Positions 1-9,299 are shown, counted from the stretch's first letter. The stretch: 64,000 nt of DNA from JBBQYD01 sp942493075 (GCA_942493075.1 OW818681.1:1240001-1304000); one strand, 5' to 3'. The notes: generated by a model not told the origin, from the letters alone. Program-made: numbers and translations.

Positions 1-1
1 T

Positions 2-661
2 AAATCATTTGCCTACAGCGCGGCTGAGATGGTGATCGTTCTGGTAACCGTCTTCTTCGGAGTCGTTTTCACGCTCATGCACCCGCGCCCTATCTTCACC
101 ACGATCTTTTCCCTGGTCCATGAACCGCACCATGAAAGAGCCCTGCGGGTGATGCGGCGTATCGCGGAGTTCGTGCCGCAGTGGGCTTTATCAACCCTGT
201 TGGGGATGCTGACGATCGGTTCACTGGTTTTTCTACTTATGTGGCCAATTTTTGGCTTTATGGATGCCTTGATCCTGGGTGTGATTGCCGGAGTGCTGGA
301 GGCGGTTCCTTATCTTGGCCCGACGCTTAGCGCTTTTCCGGGATTGTTGCTGGCACTTAGCAAGGGAGGTATGACTCCTGTCTGGGTGCTGTTGGCGTAT
401 ATCACCGTTCAGGCGCTGGAGAATAACGTCATTCTCCCATTCATCATGGCCAAGGGGATGCGTCTGCACCCTGTGTCGGTGATCTTCTCAATGCTTCTTT
501 GCGTTGCGGCTTTTGGCGTTCTTGGTGTGCTGATCGCTCCGCCCATGGCAGCAATCGTGGGTATCTTACATGATGAGCTTTACCGCAAACGCTACCTGCC
601 AGGAGTAACGCAGGATGAGCTGGAAAACCTTGCCCGGAAAGCCATGCGCGAAGGGCAGTAA
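2..661 (+). CDS. AI-2E family transporter (YdiK/PerM-type permease), 5' truncated by window edge
   Basis: C-terminal part of a polytopic inner-membrane permease of the AI-2E exporter family (PF01594). The frame is open from base 2, so the true start lies outside the window and the ATG at 29 is internal. The visible 210+ residues carry several hydrophobic helices and the family-typical stretch GVLEAVPYLGPTLSAFPGLL, followed by a membrane segment with ENNVILPFIMAKGM and a last helix ending in LIAPPMAAI. Family members export small molecules or act as Na+/H+ antiporters; the sequence does not give the substrate. A GH43-like gene follows after about 130 bp and is probably a separate unit. Confidence 0.85.
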   Translation, partial: KSFAYSAAEMVIVLVTVFFGVVFTLMHPRPIFTTIFSLVHEPHHERALRVMRRIAEFVPQWALSTLLGMLTIGSLVFLLMWPIFGFMDALILGVIAGVLEAVPYLGPTLSAFPGLLLALSKGGMTPVWVLLAYITVQALENNVILPFIMAKGMRLHPVSVIFSMLLCVAAFGVLGVLIAPPMAAIVGILHDELYRKRYLPGVTQDELENLARKAMREGQ

Positions 662-788
662 AACGCGAAGCATCCAAAGATTCCCCCGAGGCTCACCGAG
701 ATGATCTGGGACGATGCCTGTGCTCCCCATGCGGGCAGTCGAAAAGATTAGCCTGTGTTCATTCAGGGCTTTATGCTGGTGCCTCCTA

Positions 789-2702
789 ATGAAGTTCTCA
801 ATCGTTGGTTCCGTGCTCGCCTGCCTGGCCACATGGCCCGCCTGGAATGCGGGACTCGCCCACGCTCAGCATGGCGTCATCCGGGAATATGCCGCTCTGG
901 CACCCCGGCCCGATGCTGTGCCGCTTCGGGCAATGTTGGACGTACCCCTAAGCTCCGCCAGCGTTTCTTCAGGTCCTGACGGTGCCTATTACATGACCGG
1001 AACGCCCACCGCGAATGGACAGCCTTTCTCCAGCAGCACGATTCGGATCTGGCGTTCGAGTGATCTCATCAACTGGCGCGAGATTCGCACATTTGATTTC
1101 GATGAAAGGTATCGTTCGCCTGAATTGCGGTATTTGAAAGATACCTGGTGGCTGACTCTGGGCCGTAACGGCGGTGGTACTGAGTTGGTGAAGCTGACCG
1201 GCGATGACCTGGCTTCGGCAGATTATCAGAAGCAGATCATCACCGAGGCCGGGAGTACTCCTTCCATCTTTCGCGATGATGATGGCAAATTCTTTTGGGT
1301 TTTAGACGGTGGCCGCATCGCTCGCATGAAACCCAATCCTCTCGCGGGGCTTGCGGAGGAGCCGAAGCAAATCGAGGTGAAAATTGCCGGGCCACCCGGC
1401 CAGCAGCGGGAGCAGCGCGTGCTGAATCTTCACGGTGCACATTTGGCCAAGATCTCGGGCCGGTACCATTTCTTCATCAGCGGGCGGATCAAGCGTAAGG
1501 GGTTGGGCCGGACAGGACGGCCGGAAGGAGCAGATGATGTTCTAGTTGCGGCGTCGGATCGGCCGGATGGAGGTTACACCCCGTTCTATGTGGCGTTCCC
1601 CAATGCCGGCGAGACCACCCTCTTTCAGGATGCCTGGGGTGCATGGTGGGGGACATGGTCAGGCACAGATGAGCAGGGGATACTGCGGGAACGGCCGGCA
1701 ATCTTCCGCGTGGAACAAGTCCCCGCTGTTGAGGCGCGCTGGCCCATCGGCTTTGTCGCGAACGAACCTCCAAGGAGATTTCCGTTCCAATTGATGTTGC
1801 GTCCGGATACCTCCTTCATTTACGAACGCGGCATGGGGTCGGCCCGTGCTGTTCCGTTGGATTTGGTGCCCGGTCAGGAGGCTCGTACTCCTTGGATACG
1901 TGACACATTCGTCATGCTCGGGCGAGACAAGAAATACTATCTTACGGGCACGTCAGGAAACATGGATGGGATCAACCTCTGGCGCTCAAAGGATCTGGAG
2001 CGGTTCGAGTTCGTGAAGCAGGTTTGGACACCCAGTTCCGATACGAATCTTTGGTATAACAGCGATCCCAAGAGGCTGATTTGGGCACCTGAGTTGCACT
2101 ATCTCAAAGGCACCTATTGGATTCCGTTTTGCCTCAGTTCCGGAAAGAAGGGTAAAAACGGCTTACTGCGAAGCACCAGTGGCAAACCCGAAGGGCCCTA
2201 CGAACTGGCCTTTCCGGAGAACCAAGGGGTGGATGCCGGCATCGATTCCTCCCTGTTTGCTGATTTGGATGGAACTGTCTATTACGTCTGGCAGGATGGT
2301 AAAATCCGCCAGCTCAATTCGGATATGAATGGATTTGTCGGGGAGGTTCGGAAGATTATTCCAACCGATGGGAGGCGTGTGGGGTATGAGGGAGCTACAC
2401 TGGTCAGATCAGGGCGGTGGTACATCCTGACGGCCGCCGAGTGGAACGGCGGCGGCAACCGGTCCGATGGCACATATGACATGATGTATTCCTGTGCCAC
2501 CAGTCTTTCCGGGCCATGGCGGCCAAGGCGTGTGGCCGTTCCGCATGCCGGGCACGGGGCCTTGTTCCGCGACAAAGCCGGTCGCTGGCACGCCTCCTTT
2601 TTCGGAAACGATCGAACGGCACCCTTTCGTGCGATGCCCGGATTGGTGCCGATCGAGATGGAAGCTGGGAAAGACGACGTGATTATTCGCCCCGGAATGT
2701 AG
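789..2702 (+). CDS. Secreted protein with two tandem GH43-like beta-propeller domains
   Basis: A 637-residue protein predicted to be exported. I chose the ATG at 789 because it opens a normal signal peptide (MKFSIVGSVLACLATWPAW, cleavage near AHA-QHG). The frame also extends upstream to 714, but that extension looks non-coding. Two similar halves follow. The first has repeated aromatic/Asp-rich blades (IRIWRSSDLINW, SPELRYLKDTWWL). The second has the clearer family-43 pattern (INLWRSKDLERF, IWAPELHYLKGTYWIPF, SLFADLDGTVYYVW). GH43-like five-bladed propellers usually hydrolyse arabinan, xylan or related side chains, and the WAPE strand is the usual landmark. Catalytic Asp/Glu residues cannot be assigned safely, particularly in the N-terminal half, which may be non-catalytic. 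Confidence 0.75.
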   Translation: MKFSIVGSVLACLATWPAWNAGLAHAQHGVIREYAALAPRPDAVPLRAMLDVPLSSASVSSGPDGAYYMTGTPTANGQPFSSSTIRIWRSSDLINWREIRTFDFDERYRSPELRYLKDTWWLTLGRNGGGTELVKLTGDDLASADYQKQIITEAGSTPSIFRDDDGKFFWVLDGGRIARMKPNPLAGLAEEPKQIEVKIAGPPGQQREQRVLNLHGAHLAKISGRYHFFISGRIKRKGLGRTGRPEGADDVLVAASDRPDGGYTPFYVAFPNAGETTLFQDAWGAWWGTWSGTDEQGILRERPAIFRVEQVPAVEARWPIGFVANEPPRRFPFQLMLRPDTSFIYERGMGSARAVPLDLVPGQEARTPWIRDTFVMLGRDKKYYLTGTSGNMDGINLWRSKDLERFEFVKQVWTPSSDTNLWYNSDPKRLIWAPELHYLKGTYWIPFCLSSGKKGKNGLLRSTSGKPEGPYELAFPENQGVDAGIDSSLFADLDGTVYYVWQDGKIRQLNSDMNGFVGEVRKIIPTDGRRVGYEGATLVRSGRWYILTAAEWNGGGNRSDGTYDMMYSCATSLSGPWRPRRVAVPHAGHGALFRDKAGRWHASFFGNDRTAPFRAMPGLVPIEMEAGKDDVIIRPGM

Positions 2703-2778
2703 CTGAGCCTGAGCTCTGGCTTGTCACATCAGGGGGAAACGTGTAGATCCCATTGGCTGAAGATGCCTGCGGGCACTT

Positions 2779-4173
2779 ATGACTACCCATTCAATTTCAA
2801 ACAGGTCAGGCGTTCCAGGCCGGTTGCTGGTGTGCTGCACGGTGTTTCTTGTGGTGTGCTGCGGCTTGGCTTCGACGAACACCCCGGCTTTTCGCGAATT
2901 CGGAAAACCCATGTCCTTGGCGGATGCGCTTAACCTGGCTTTCACCCAGAGTCCAGCCGCACAAAGGATGCAGAAGGATCTGGAAGCCGCTCGCGGGGTT
3001 GTCGTGCGAACCCGAGCGGTGGCCCTGCCCAAGGTCCAGATCCTGGGGGATTATTCCGCACGCGAACCGGCTGGCGTGGACCGCCCCCCCGCGGTCATCC
3101 CCGGGTTCACCTTCGGATCGGATCAAAGCTGGTCCTCCCAGATCCGGTTGGTTCAATCGATTTACGAAGGGGGCCGTTTAGTATCTGCGGTGCGCTCCGC
3201 CCGGTTGATTCAGGACCAGGCTATCCTCAACCATCAAACAGGCCTGGCCAATCTGGCGCTGGATGTCGAGTTGGCCTATTACGATGCTTTGCTGGCCGAG
3301 CAGCAGATCGTGGTGCGCGAGGCGTCGCTGGAGTTGCTGAAGCGTGAGCTGACAGATACGCAGCGGCGATTCGCCGCCGGCGTTGTACCACGGTTCAATG
3401 TGCTTCGTGCGGAGGTCGAACTCGCCAATGCTCGGCCCAAGCTTATCCGCGCGCGCAACAGCCTCAGAATTGCTCGTAATAACCTGGCAAATCTCACGGG
3501 GCTCATCGTTCCCCGAGATACCCCGGACGAGCTGCCCCTGGTGTTAACGGATCGGTTAAATGCCCAGCCGCTCGATTTAACCCTGAACCGGGCCCTGGAT
3601 CTGGCCATCGCGCAAAGAACCGAGTTGGCAGCGTTGCGGAAGGCCGAGGTCCTGCGAGGGGAGGAACTGAAAAGTGCACGGGCTGGTTACAAGCCCAGCT
3701 TGCAGGCCTTCGGCGGGTATGAGGCCCGCAGCTCAATCTTCAGCCGGGATCTGACGGACGAAGTCCACGGATGGCTGGCGGGTGTGCAATTGACCTGGAA
3801 CCTTTTTGATGGCCTGCAAACTCAAGGCCGGGTGCGGGAATCGCTCGCCTTAAAAGAACGGGCAGCTATTGAGATTGACGAAACCAGCCGACGGGTCGAA
3901 TTGGAAGTGCGGACGGCTCATTCCCGTTTCGTTGAAGCCAAAGAAGTCCTGGACTCTCAGGAGAAGGTCTTGGAACAGGCGGAAGAGGCACTGCGGTTGG
4001 CCCAGGCTCGAAGCGAGGCCGGGACCGGGACTCAGTTGGACGTTCTAGGCGCCCAAACGGCGCTCACGGAAGCGCGGACTATCCAGGTGCAATCCTTGTA
4101 TGAACACGCAGCCGCACGGGCAAGACTGCAACGAGCGCTGGGAAGCAGCCTTCCCATGCAAACGGTCCGTTGA
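2779..4173 (+). CDS. TolC-family outer-membrane efflux protein
   Basis: A 464-residue outer-membrane channel protein with two OEP repeats. An N-terminal export signal (LLVCCTVFLVVCCGLA) is followed by the classic SLADALNLAFTQSPAAQRMQKD opening. Long heptad-rich helices (residues ~60-250 and ~280-455) include the conserved turn ...NLTGL and LTWNLFDG, which marks the second repeat's beta strand. Family members trimerise into the outer-membrane duct of tripartite efflux pumps or type I secretion systems. No adaptor or inner-membrane pump lies next to it, although a MacAB-type set sits about 50 kb away in this window, so its partner is unknown. The next gene is convergent and ends 8 bp away. Confidence 0.88.
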   Translation: MTTHSISNRSGVPGRLLVCCTVFLVVCCGLASTNTPAFREFGKPMSLADALNLAFTQSPAAQRMQKDLEAARGVVVRTRAVALPKVQILGDYSAREPAGVDRPPAVIPGFTFGSDQSWSSQIRLVQSIYEGGRLVSAVRSARLIQDQAILNHQTGLANLALDVELAYYDALLAEQQIVVREASLELLKRELTDTQRRFAAGVVPRFNVLRAEVELANARPKLIRARNSLRIARNNLANLTGLIVPRDTPDELPLVLTDRLNAQPLDLTLNRALDLAIAQRTELAALRKAEVLRGEELKSARAGYKPSLQAFGGYEARSSIFSRDLTDEVHGWLAGVQLTWNLFDGLQTQGRVRESLALKERAAIEIDETSRRVELEVRTAHSRFVEAKEVLDSQEKVLEQAEEALRLAQARSEAGTGTQLDVLGAQTALTEARTIQVQSLYEHAAARARLQRALGSSLPMQTVR

Positions 4174-4180
4174 ATCAGAG

Positions 4181-4489
4181 TTAGTCATCCCGGCGAAACT
4201 CCACTTCGCCACAGTTTTCCCAGCGGAAGACGATCCGTTCAGGGTTGACTATTTTGAGCCGCCCCGGAATGAGGCGCGGGCGCACAAATTCCTTCTCGGC
4301 AACCTGGCCCTCACCGCTTAATGTGCGGAGATCGGCCCGCCATGTTAACGCGCCCGCAGGCACGTAATCATCTCCGGTGATCTTGTAGGCTTCGACGACC
4401 TCGCCATCCTGTTCGATCCGAATCACCTCATCGAAATGGCCCGGGTAATGGCCGATCCATTCGCCTGTTAAATCAAGTACTGCAACCAT
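4181..4489 (-). CDS. Small hypothetical protein, beta-rich (102 aa)
   Basis: I do not recognise a family. Start taken at the ATG at 4489 (MVAVLDLTGEWIGHYPGHFD); the frame runs further upstream to 4540, but that part is a run of arginines typical of non-coding DNA. The product has no signal peptide or membrane helix. It alternates short hydrophobic strands with charged turns (DEVIRIEQDGEVVEAYKITG, ERIVFRWENCGEVEF), and its L-T-G-E-W-I-G-H-Y opening resembles small lipocalin-like or avidin-like barrels; that resemblance is only a guess. It converges with the TolC-family gene and is probably monocistronic. Confidence 0.55.
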   Translation of the reverse strand: MVAVLDLTGEWIGHYPGHFDEVIRIEQDGEVVEAYKITGDDYVPAGALTWRADLRTLSGEGQVAEKEFVRPRLIPGRLKIVNPERIVFRWENCGEVEFRRDD

Positions 4490-4617
4490 GAGAGATCTTA
4501 ACCTGCGACGCCGTAACCGGAAATGGGTCTTTTCTCCCATTTTTGATAAATAACCTCCCTTGCGCGGGTGTGCACAAACCAGGAACGCTCAAGTTCCAGA
4601 ACTGGCAGCCACGCTGG

Positions 4618-4956
4618 TCATTCATCCCAGCCCGTCTGCGAGAGCGCGCCAGCTATGAGTCCGATCACCAGCGCCGTGAGACAGACAAGTGAAATCCCAA
4701 CGGGTATGGAGATGGAAATGCCATGATAAGAGCGTCCCCACCCACGAAACCCAATCAGAGCGCCCGCTAACGCGCCAAAGAAGAAATGGATGCCAAATTT
4801 GAACCAATCCCGCTTCTGATCACGATTCGTCCACCATTGATACAAGAGGGCCATGAGAAGAGTCAGCACGCCGATGATCCCCACCAGACTGCATACCAGG
4901 CTGATTGTTTGGTGGCGCATGTCTTGTGCCCAATTAGCGTTGAAAGCGTTGACCAT
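4618..4956 (-). CDS. Small membrane protein, function unknown
   Basis: Predicted 112-residue inner-membrane protein with three hydrophobic helices: residues ~18-40 (SLVCSLVGIIGVLTLLMALLY), ~55-72 (IHFFFGALAGALIGF) and ~83-106 (ISIPVGISLVCLTALVIGLIAGAL). A cytoplasmic basic loop (TNRDQKRDWFKF) separates the first two. ATGs at 4956 and 4920 are both possible; the later one (MRHQTISLV) gives a more ordinary membrane-protein N-terminus. No family was recognised, and the neighbours give no functional hint. Confidence 0.55.
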   Translation of the reverse strand: MVNAFNANWAQDMRHQTISLVCSLVGIIGVLTLLMALLYQWWTNRDQKRDWFKFGIHFFFGALAGALIGFRGWGRSYHGISISIPVGISLVCLTALVIGLIAGALSQTGWDE

Positions 4957-5272
4957 TCATGCTTTACAAACTGCGTTTCTTTGAACGCGGATGCAAGCCT
5001 GAATTGGGTAGGGCGGCCTCGGGTGCTAAACTGATTAAGAACTTTGATCTGGTAGGGCTTTGCAGGCCGCCGAATCGAGATTACCACAAACGTCTCGACA
5101 TTTAGAAGGCGCTCTCGACCGATGCCGCCGAGTTCAGACACCCAAACCCCTCGAAAACCCTCAAAAGGCGCTCTGCGTCGCTTAGAAGGCAGTGTGTGAC
5201 ACCGTCCAGTCCGCGGGGTTCGAACATCTTTTGTTGGCGTACAGCAGGATGTTTGAGTTTAATAACCCGCGC
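4957..5272. other. Non-coding gap with a short dispersed repeat
   Basis: No convincing gene in this 316-bp gap between the small membrane gene and etfB. It contains TTGGGTAGGGCGGCCTCG (5004-5021), which recurs almost exactly at 8154-8172 inside another gap. A related GTAGGGCTTTGCAGGCCGCC lies at about 5052. The twice-repeated AAGGCGCTCT is seen near 5106 and 5165. The etfB frame is open upstream to 5192 but lacks a convincing start there. Confidence 0.5.
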
Positions 5273-6082
5273 ATGAGTGTCGCATTACAAATTGTGGTCT
5301 GTGGCAGCTTGGTACCTGACCCGCTGCAAACCCTGGAACCTGTGGCGGGCGCAACCGGGCCTGCATTGAAAAACGAAATGATGCTCCCGGCTGTGCTGGA
5401 CCCCTGGGCGGGGCACGCACTATTCGAGGCGGCGAACCTGGCCAAAGCCAATCCGGGATCAAAGGTCTGGCTGGTGAGCCTTGCCCCTAAAGCCAAGCTC
5501 CAGCAGATGATGATGACGGTCGCCCAGAAAGTGCCCTTTGAACTCGTCGCTTTGGATGCCTCAGCCAGTGGCTTTACCGACTCCGCTGAGATCGCCGCCG
5601 CCCTGGCGGATGCCGTCGCTGCTTTGCCGGGACTCGATAAATCCAAGCTGTTGGTCTTCGGTGGCTGGGAATCGGCGTCACGCGGCGCAGGTACAACCAT
5701 GCAGATGGTCGGTGAACGCCTGGGTATTACGGATCAGTTTCTAGGCGTGGACGAGGTTCGCTTCCAGGCTGATGGCTCTTTTGAGGTCCTCGAACGGCTG
5801 GAAGGCGGACGTCATCAGATTTCGCGCTGCCAGGGAGCTCCCGCTGTTTTAGGCTGGGCGACCGGCAATCTGCCTGAACCCAAAAACAACCCCCAGGTAG
5901 GCATGCTCAATATGCGGACGATCGGACCCGCGCTTCAAAAGGCTAAGCCTGTGAAGCTCGCCGGTAATAACCTGGCGTTTGCCTCGGTGACCTTGCCCAA
6001 GCAAATGCGCGAAACTCGCGTCGTCAAAGACAAGACCCCCGATGAAATTGCACGAGAGATCGTGGAATGGCTCCGGCAATAG
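5273..6082 (+). CDS. etfB: Electron transfer flavoprotein beta-subunit-like protein
   Basis: 269-residue ETF-beta family protein, the AMP/FAD-binding half of a heterodimer that passes electrons between flavoprotein dehydrogenases and the quinone pool. The ATG at 5273 gives the normal family opening strand (MSVALQIVVCGSLVPDPLQ); the frame continues upstream to 5192 without family similarity. Recognisable features are the VPDP motif near the N-terminus, DPWAGHALFEAANLAKANPG (residues ~44-63) and FGGWESASRGAGTTMQMVGE (~125-144), which corresponds to the family's nucleotide-binding loop. etfA follows 30 bp downstream in the same direction, so the two form a two-gene operon. No dehydrogenase or ETF-quinone oxidoreductase is nearby. 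Confidence 0.8.
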   Translation: MSVALQIVVCGSLVPDPLQTLEPVAGATGPALKNEMMLPAVLDPWAGHALFEAANLAKANPGSKVWLVSLAPKAKLQQMMMTVAQKVPFELVALDASASGFTDSAEIAAALADAVAALPGLDKSKLLVFGGWESASRGAGTTMQMVGERLGITDQFLGVDEVRFQADGSFEVLERLEGGRHQISRCQGAPAVLGWATGNLPEPKNNPQVGMLNMRTIGPALQKAKPVKLAGNNLAFASVTLPKQMRETRVVKDKTPDEIAREIVEWLRQ

Positions 6083-6112
6083 GCGCACACCTCATTACGA
6101 ATATCCTCGATT

Positions 6113-7141
6113 ATGGAAACGATTTTAGTTCTAGCTTACACGGAAAAAGGCGGTGCCCTCTCCTCGGCGGTCTTCGAGACCATCGGTGCGGCTTTATCAG
6201 TAAAGGATGGGCTTTCGGCTCAACTGGTGGTTGGCTTGATTGGCGAGAACGCCCCTGAAGCTGCCAACCAGTTGGCCGGGTGCGGCGCGGCGAAATTCCT
6301 GGCGGTCACTGGCCCTGAGTTCGCGGCCTCACGTTACGCTACGGACGCGGCGGCGGCTGAGGCCGTATGCAAGGCGAGCGGTGCCAGCGTTGTTCTCGTG
6401 CCCGGCAGTTCGCGTTCCTTCCGCGCCTTGCCTGGGGTCGCCCAGCGCTTGGGGGGTGTCGCAGATACCCACATCACAGGGGTGTCGGCTGCCGCTGGAA
6501 AGCTCTCGGCATCCCGCTGGTTTTACCGGCAACGGATGGAAGGTCAGTTCTCGCGCCAGCAACGCCCTTGGGTCCTGATCATCGATCCGGGCAGCCAAAA
6601 GGCATGGCAAGGCGCCCCGGGCACTGCCCAAGTTGAGCAAGTGCCTGTTACGCTGGGTTCGCAGCATTCCCGCACCACATTTGTCGGGATCAAAGAACCC
6701 GCTGCCGACGCTCAAACGATCAGGCCGGAAGCCAAAGTCCTGTTTGTCACCGGGGCAGGGTGGACAAAGAAGCAAGCCGACGGACAGCCTCACGTTAAAG
6801 AGGCCGAAGAGCTCATCCTCGGTTTTCTAACTCAGGTCCGCGCTTCCCTGGGCAGCAGCAAATCGCTGGTGGATCTCGGCGGTGAAGGGCAAGCAATCCT
6901 GTCATTCTTGACTCATTTGAACCAGATTGGGCAGACAGGGTCCACCCCGCGGCATCAAAAAGGACTAGCCACCTGCTGCCACGGCGAGGAGCCTCACACT
7001 GTGGGCTGGCGGTTTATCAACGAACGTCGCGCGATCAACCTCGACCCGAACTGCGGCTGGGCTCGCGGCAAAGCGGACGTTCTGTATGTGGCCGACGCCT
7101 TTACCGTGATGCGGAAGGTCAACGAGCTGATGAAGGCTTAG
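6113..7141 (+). CDS. etfA: Divergent electron transfer flavoprotein alpha-subunit-like protein
   Basis: 342-residue ETF-alpha family protein, partner of the preceding etfB. The N-terminal domain (residues ~1-190) follows the family pattern, including the strand METILVLAYTEKG and the region VLVPGSSRSFRALPGVAQRL. The C-terminal FAD domain keeps the hinge motif IGQTG (residues ~270-274). The next segment normally reads roughly SGAIQH...AIN.D; here it is CCHGEEPHTVGWRFINERRA and is Cys/His-rich. The protein then ends in DVLYVADAFTVMRKVNELMK, matching the usual VAD..V.D....VPEL tail. So the fold is ETF-alpha but the isoalloxazine-contacting loop is atypical. Its stop overlaps the convergent reductase pseudogene by 4 bp. 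Confidence 0.75.
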   Translation: METILVLAYTEKGGALSSAVFETIGAALSVKDGLSAQLVVGLIGENAPEAANQLAGCGAAKFLAVTGPEFAASRYATDAAAAEAVCKASGASVVLVPGSSRSFRALPGVAQRLGGVADTHITGVSAAAGKLSASRWFYRQRMEGQFSRQQRPWVLIIDPGSQKAWQGAPGTAQVEQVPVTLGSQHSRTTFVGIKEPAADAQTIRPEAKVLFVTGAGWTKKQADGQPHVKEAEELILGFLTQVRASLGSSKSLVDLGGEGQAILSFLTHLNQIGQTGSTPRHQKGLATCCHGEEPHTVGWRFINERRAINLDPNCGWARGKADVLYVADAFTVMRKVNELMKA

Positions 7142-8041
7142 GCGACCTTTACGCGGCGCACACGCGCGGCGAAGTCATCTATCTCATCGAGTTTCTCGAA
7201 GCCAACGTTCAGGATATCAGCATGAGCCTCGGTTAACGCGAAAGCGACCGAGGCGCTTTTCTTTTCGTCGTCATCGCGAAGCTTGCCCTCACCGATGATT
7301 TTCATGGCGACGATCCCTTTGCCGTTGGCGCGCAGTTTCTTGACCACTGGGAGCACTTTGTCGGGGGCGGCATCCATCGAATGGCCGTAAGGATTAAGGC
7401 GGGCGTGCACTGAATCCACCCAGGGTTCGGACGCTGCAGCGTCCAACGCCTCCAGGGAATGGCAGGAAACGCCAAGAGCCCCGATTGTCCCTTTCTCCTT
7501 GTGCTTGGAGAGAAGATCCATTTGACGGCGCATTTCCTCCGGCCACTTGGCTGAGGTGACGCAATGCAGCAGGACCAGGTCAATCCGGTCGGTCCCGATC
7601 TCCTTGAGAAAGCGTTCGATCACAATATTCGCGTCGGGACGATCGTCTTCCGGGAGGCCGCCGGAGTTATACCAAAGCTTCGTTATGATGGTGTATTGAT
7701 CCCGTGGGATTCCTTTGAGCGCTGGAATCAAGTAAAGGATGAGTTCCGTAAAGATCGGCCAGGTCGAAGCACCTAACTCCACGATCGAAGGCGCCACGGA
7801 TCAGCGCGTCCGACTTCTCGCGACCCATCCGCGTGAGATTCGACTGGCGTTTGCCACCTCGCACACCTGTGCCCATGCAAACACGGCTCATCTTAAGCTT
7901 GGTTTTGCCGAGCTGAACTGTGGTGTAAGGGTCATATTTTTCGGCTGGCGTTTCGAGCCCATGCAGCCATGCGCTGCTGGTCATAATGGCGCCGATGCCA
8001 AGGGCCGATTGTTTGATGAAATTACGCCTTCTCATGCTCAT
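7138..8041 (-). pseudogene. Aldo/keto reductase with Tat signal, interrupted by a one-base frameshift
   Basis: Two overlapping minus-strand frames together make one 300-residue aldo/keto reductase. The upstream frame (8041 to ~7737) starts MSMRRRNFIKQSALGIGAIM, a twin-arginine signal, then enters the barrel with FDRGVRCFDLADLYGTHP. The downstream frame resumes YLIPALKGIPRDQYTIITKL and continues through IDLVLLHCVTS and IGALGVSCHSLEAL to the end at 7138. Dropping one A from the AAA at 7734-7736 (minus strand CCTTTAC to CCTTAC) restores HPYLIPALKG exactly. The Asp and Tyr of DLADLYG fit the family tetrad. Either this is a recent inactivating indel in a homopolymer or a sequence error; the rest of the gene looks intact. 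Confidence 0.8.
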
Positions 8042-8801
8042 ATAAACTTTGGTTAAACTTGGTCGAGTCCGGACAAATTAGCCACAGACCGGCGGAGATG
8101 CAACCGGAGTTCTCATTCACTCACTCCCGATTAAACACGCGGAGAGGAACGGGTTGGGTAGGGCGGGCCTCGCCGGGGCCGCCGATCACAAAGGAAAACC
8201 GAACAGGAGGGGAACTGAGAGAACAGAGGTCTGAGCCGAAACGGCAGGGCAGGCAAATCACACGAAGACACGAGGGGCACGAAGAGAAACAAAGAAAGGC
8301 CGAAACGGCAGGAATCTACTCACGCTAAGACGCGGAGACTGCCTAGAAAGCCCGGCGAAAATCAGATAATCCTTGGGGTAAGAAAGTCGGTTCCGGTTGT
8401 TCTCAAAATCTTGGCGTCGTTGCGTCTTTGCGTGAGAAAATCTTTTTTCGTCCCTCTCTTCTCCGCGTACTCCGCGGTTCCGCGTGGAACTGCTGATTGG
8501 GACATAATCAAACGCTAATGAAATACGGGGCATTTCCTCCTTTGCGGTGGCATTAGCGTTCTATTAGCGATGGTGTTAGCGGTTTACTGTGTGGCTTTTT
8601 CATTCAGCTTGACTTTATTCGCCGCGGGCCTTTACTGGTGCCGATGATCAATCGCCACCAGCGCACGAGTTCCAGCCGCTTCGACCGGCTGTGTCGGGAT
8701 GGTGGCTCGCGGGCGCATGAGGGCAACCTGGCAACTCAGGAACGACCGGGAAAGCCACAGATCGGATCACCCTCTAACTATAGACCTGTTGCTAATTAGC
8801 T
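8042..8801. other. Repeat-rich non-coding gap
   Basis: About 760 bp without a believable gene. It contains TTGGGTAGGGCGGGCCTCG (8154-8172, related to 5004-5021) and purine-rich CACGAAGACACGAGGGGCACG (near 8261). An inverted pair, CTCACGCTAAGACGC (8319-8333) and GCGTCTTTGCGTGAG (8422-8436), could form a loose hairpin. Low-complexity TCTCCGCGTACTCCGCGGTTCCGCG lies near 8460. Such CACGAAG/CTCACGC-type strings occur as interspersed intergenic repeats in many environmental bacteria. Frames that appear open here simply read through the repeats. Confidence 0.55.
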
Positions 8802-9299
8802 ATGCTCAGTGCTGACGACTTTCTGGAGTTTTATTTTGCAAAAGGCCAAGCATTTCCTAAGAGACAAATACGTTCATTAGCCAATGAGACTCCGGCGGTG
8901 CTAGCCAGGCTGGCAAAAGAATTCCTGGAAATAGTTGTTGATCCAAATGCCAAGCTGGGGCGTCGGTCCAATGCGGCAGTTATCCTGGGCGGATCAGCCG
9001 AGCCTTTTGGCATAAAACACTCCGAGGTAATCCTGAAAACATTGATCGAAACCGTCGAACGGGAGTTTTTTCAGGACGCTACGATGAGGAGACTCTTTTG
9101 CGAAGATTACAAGCGAGAGCGCGTTTTTTTAAAATCACTGATGATTTGCATGATCTGCATAGATCGCGATTCCGCAAGGGCTGTAGCTGGTAGCTTTCTT
9201 GGCCGATTAGAGGGTTCTGGGCATGCCAGGGGTTCCGAGATCGTAGGGTACCTAAGAAAGATACAGGGTGACGATGTGGATTGCACCGGATGCTCATAG
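8802..9299 (+). CDS. Hypothetical soluble helical protein (165 aa)
   Basis: I do not recognise this family. The ATG at 8802 opens a 165-residue, largely helical soluble protein with no signal or membrane segment. Regularly spaced hydrophobic helices (VLARLAKEFLEIVVDP, NAAVILGGSAEPFG, EVILKTLIETVEREFF, LKSLMICMICIDRDSARAVAGSF) suggest a HEAT-like or immunity-protein-like helical bundle, but this is only shape reasoning. It ends DCTGCS with two close cysteines. The gene lies in a patch of small orphan genes whose base composition is visibly less GC-rich than its surroundings. Confidence 0.55.
   Translation: MLSADDFLEFYFAKGQAFPKRQIRSLANETPAVLARLAKEFLEIVVDPNAKLGRRSNAAVILGGSAEPFGIKHSEVILKTLIETVEREFFQDATMRRLFCEDYKRERVFLKSLMICMICIDRDSARAVAGSFLGRLEGSGHARGSEIVGYLRKIQGDDVDCTGCS

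Noticed and set aside
5210..5225. T-arm-like GGGTTCGAAC suggesting a tRNA
   Set aside because: No acceptor, D-arm or anticodon stem can be built around it; the same was true of GTTCGAAC near 42491, which is inside cbiM.
8059..8533. Two frames of about 90 codons in the 8.0-8.8 kb gap
   Set aside because: They read across interspersed repeats, have low-complexity products and lack start-site support.
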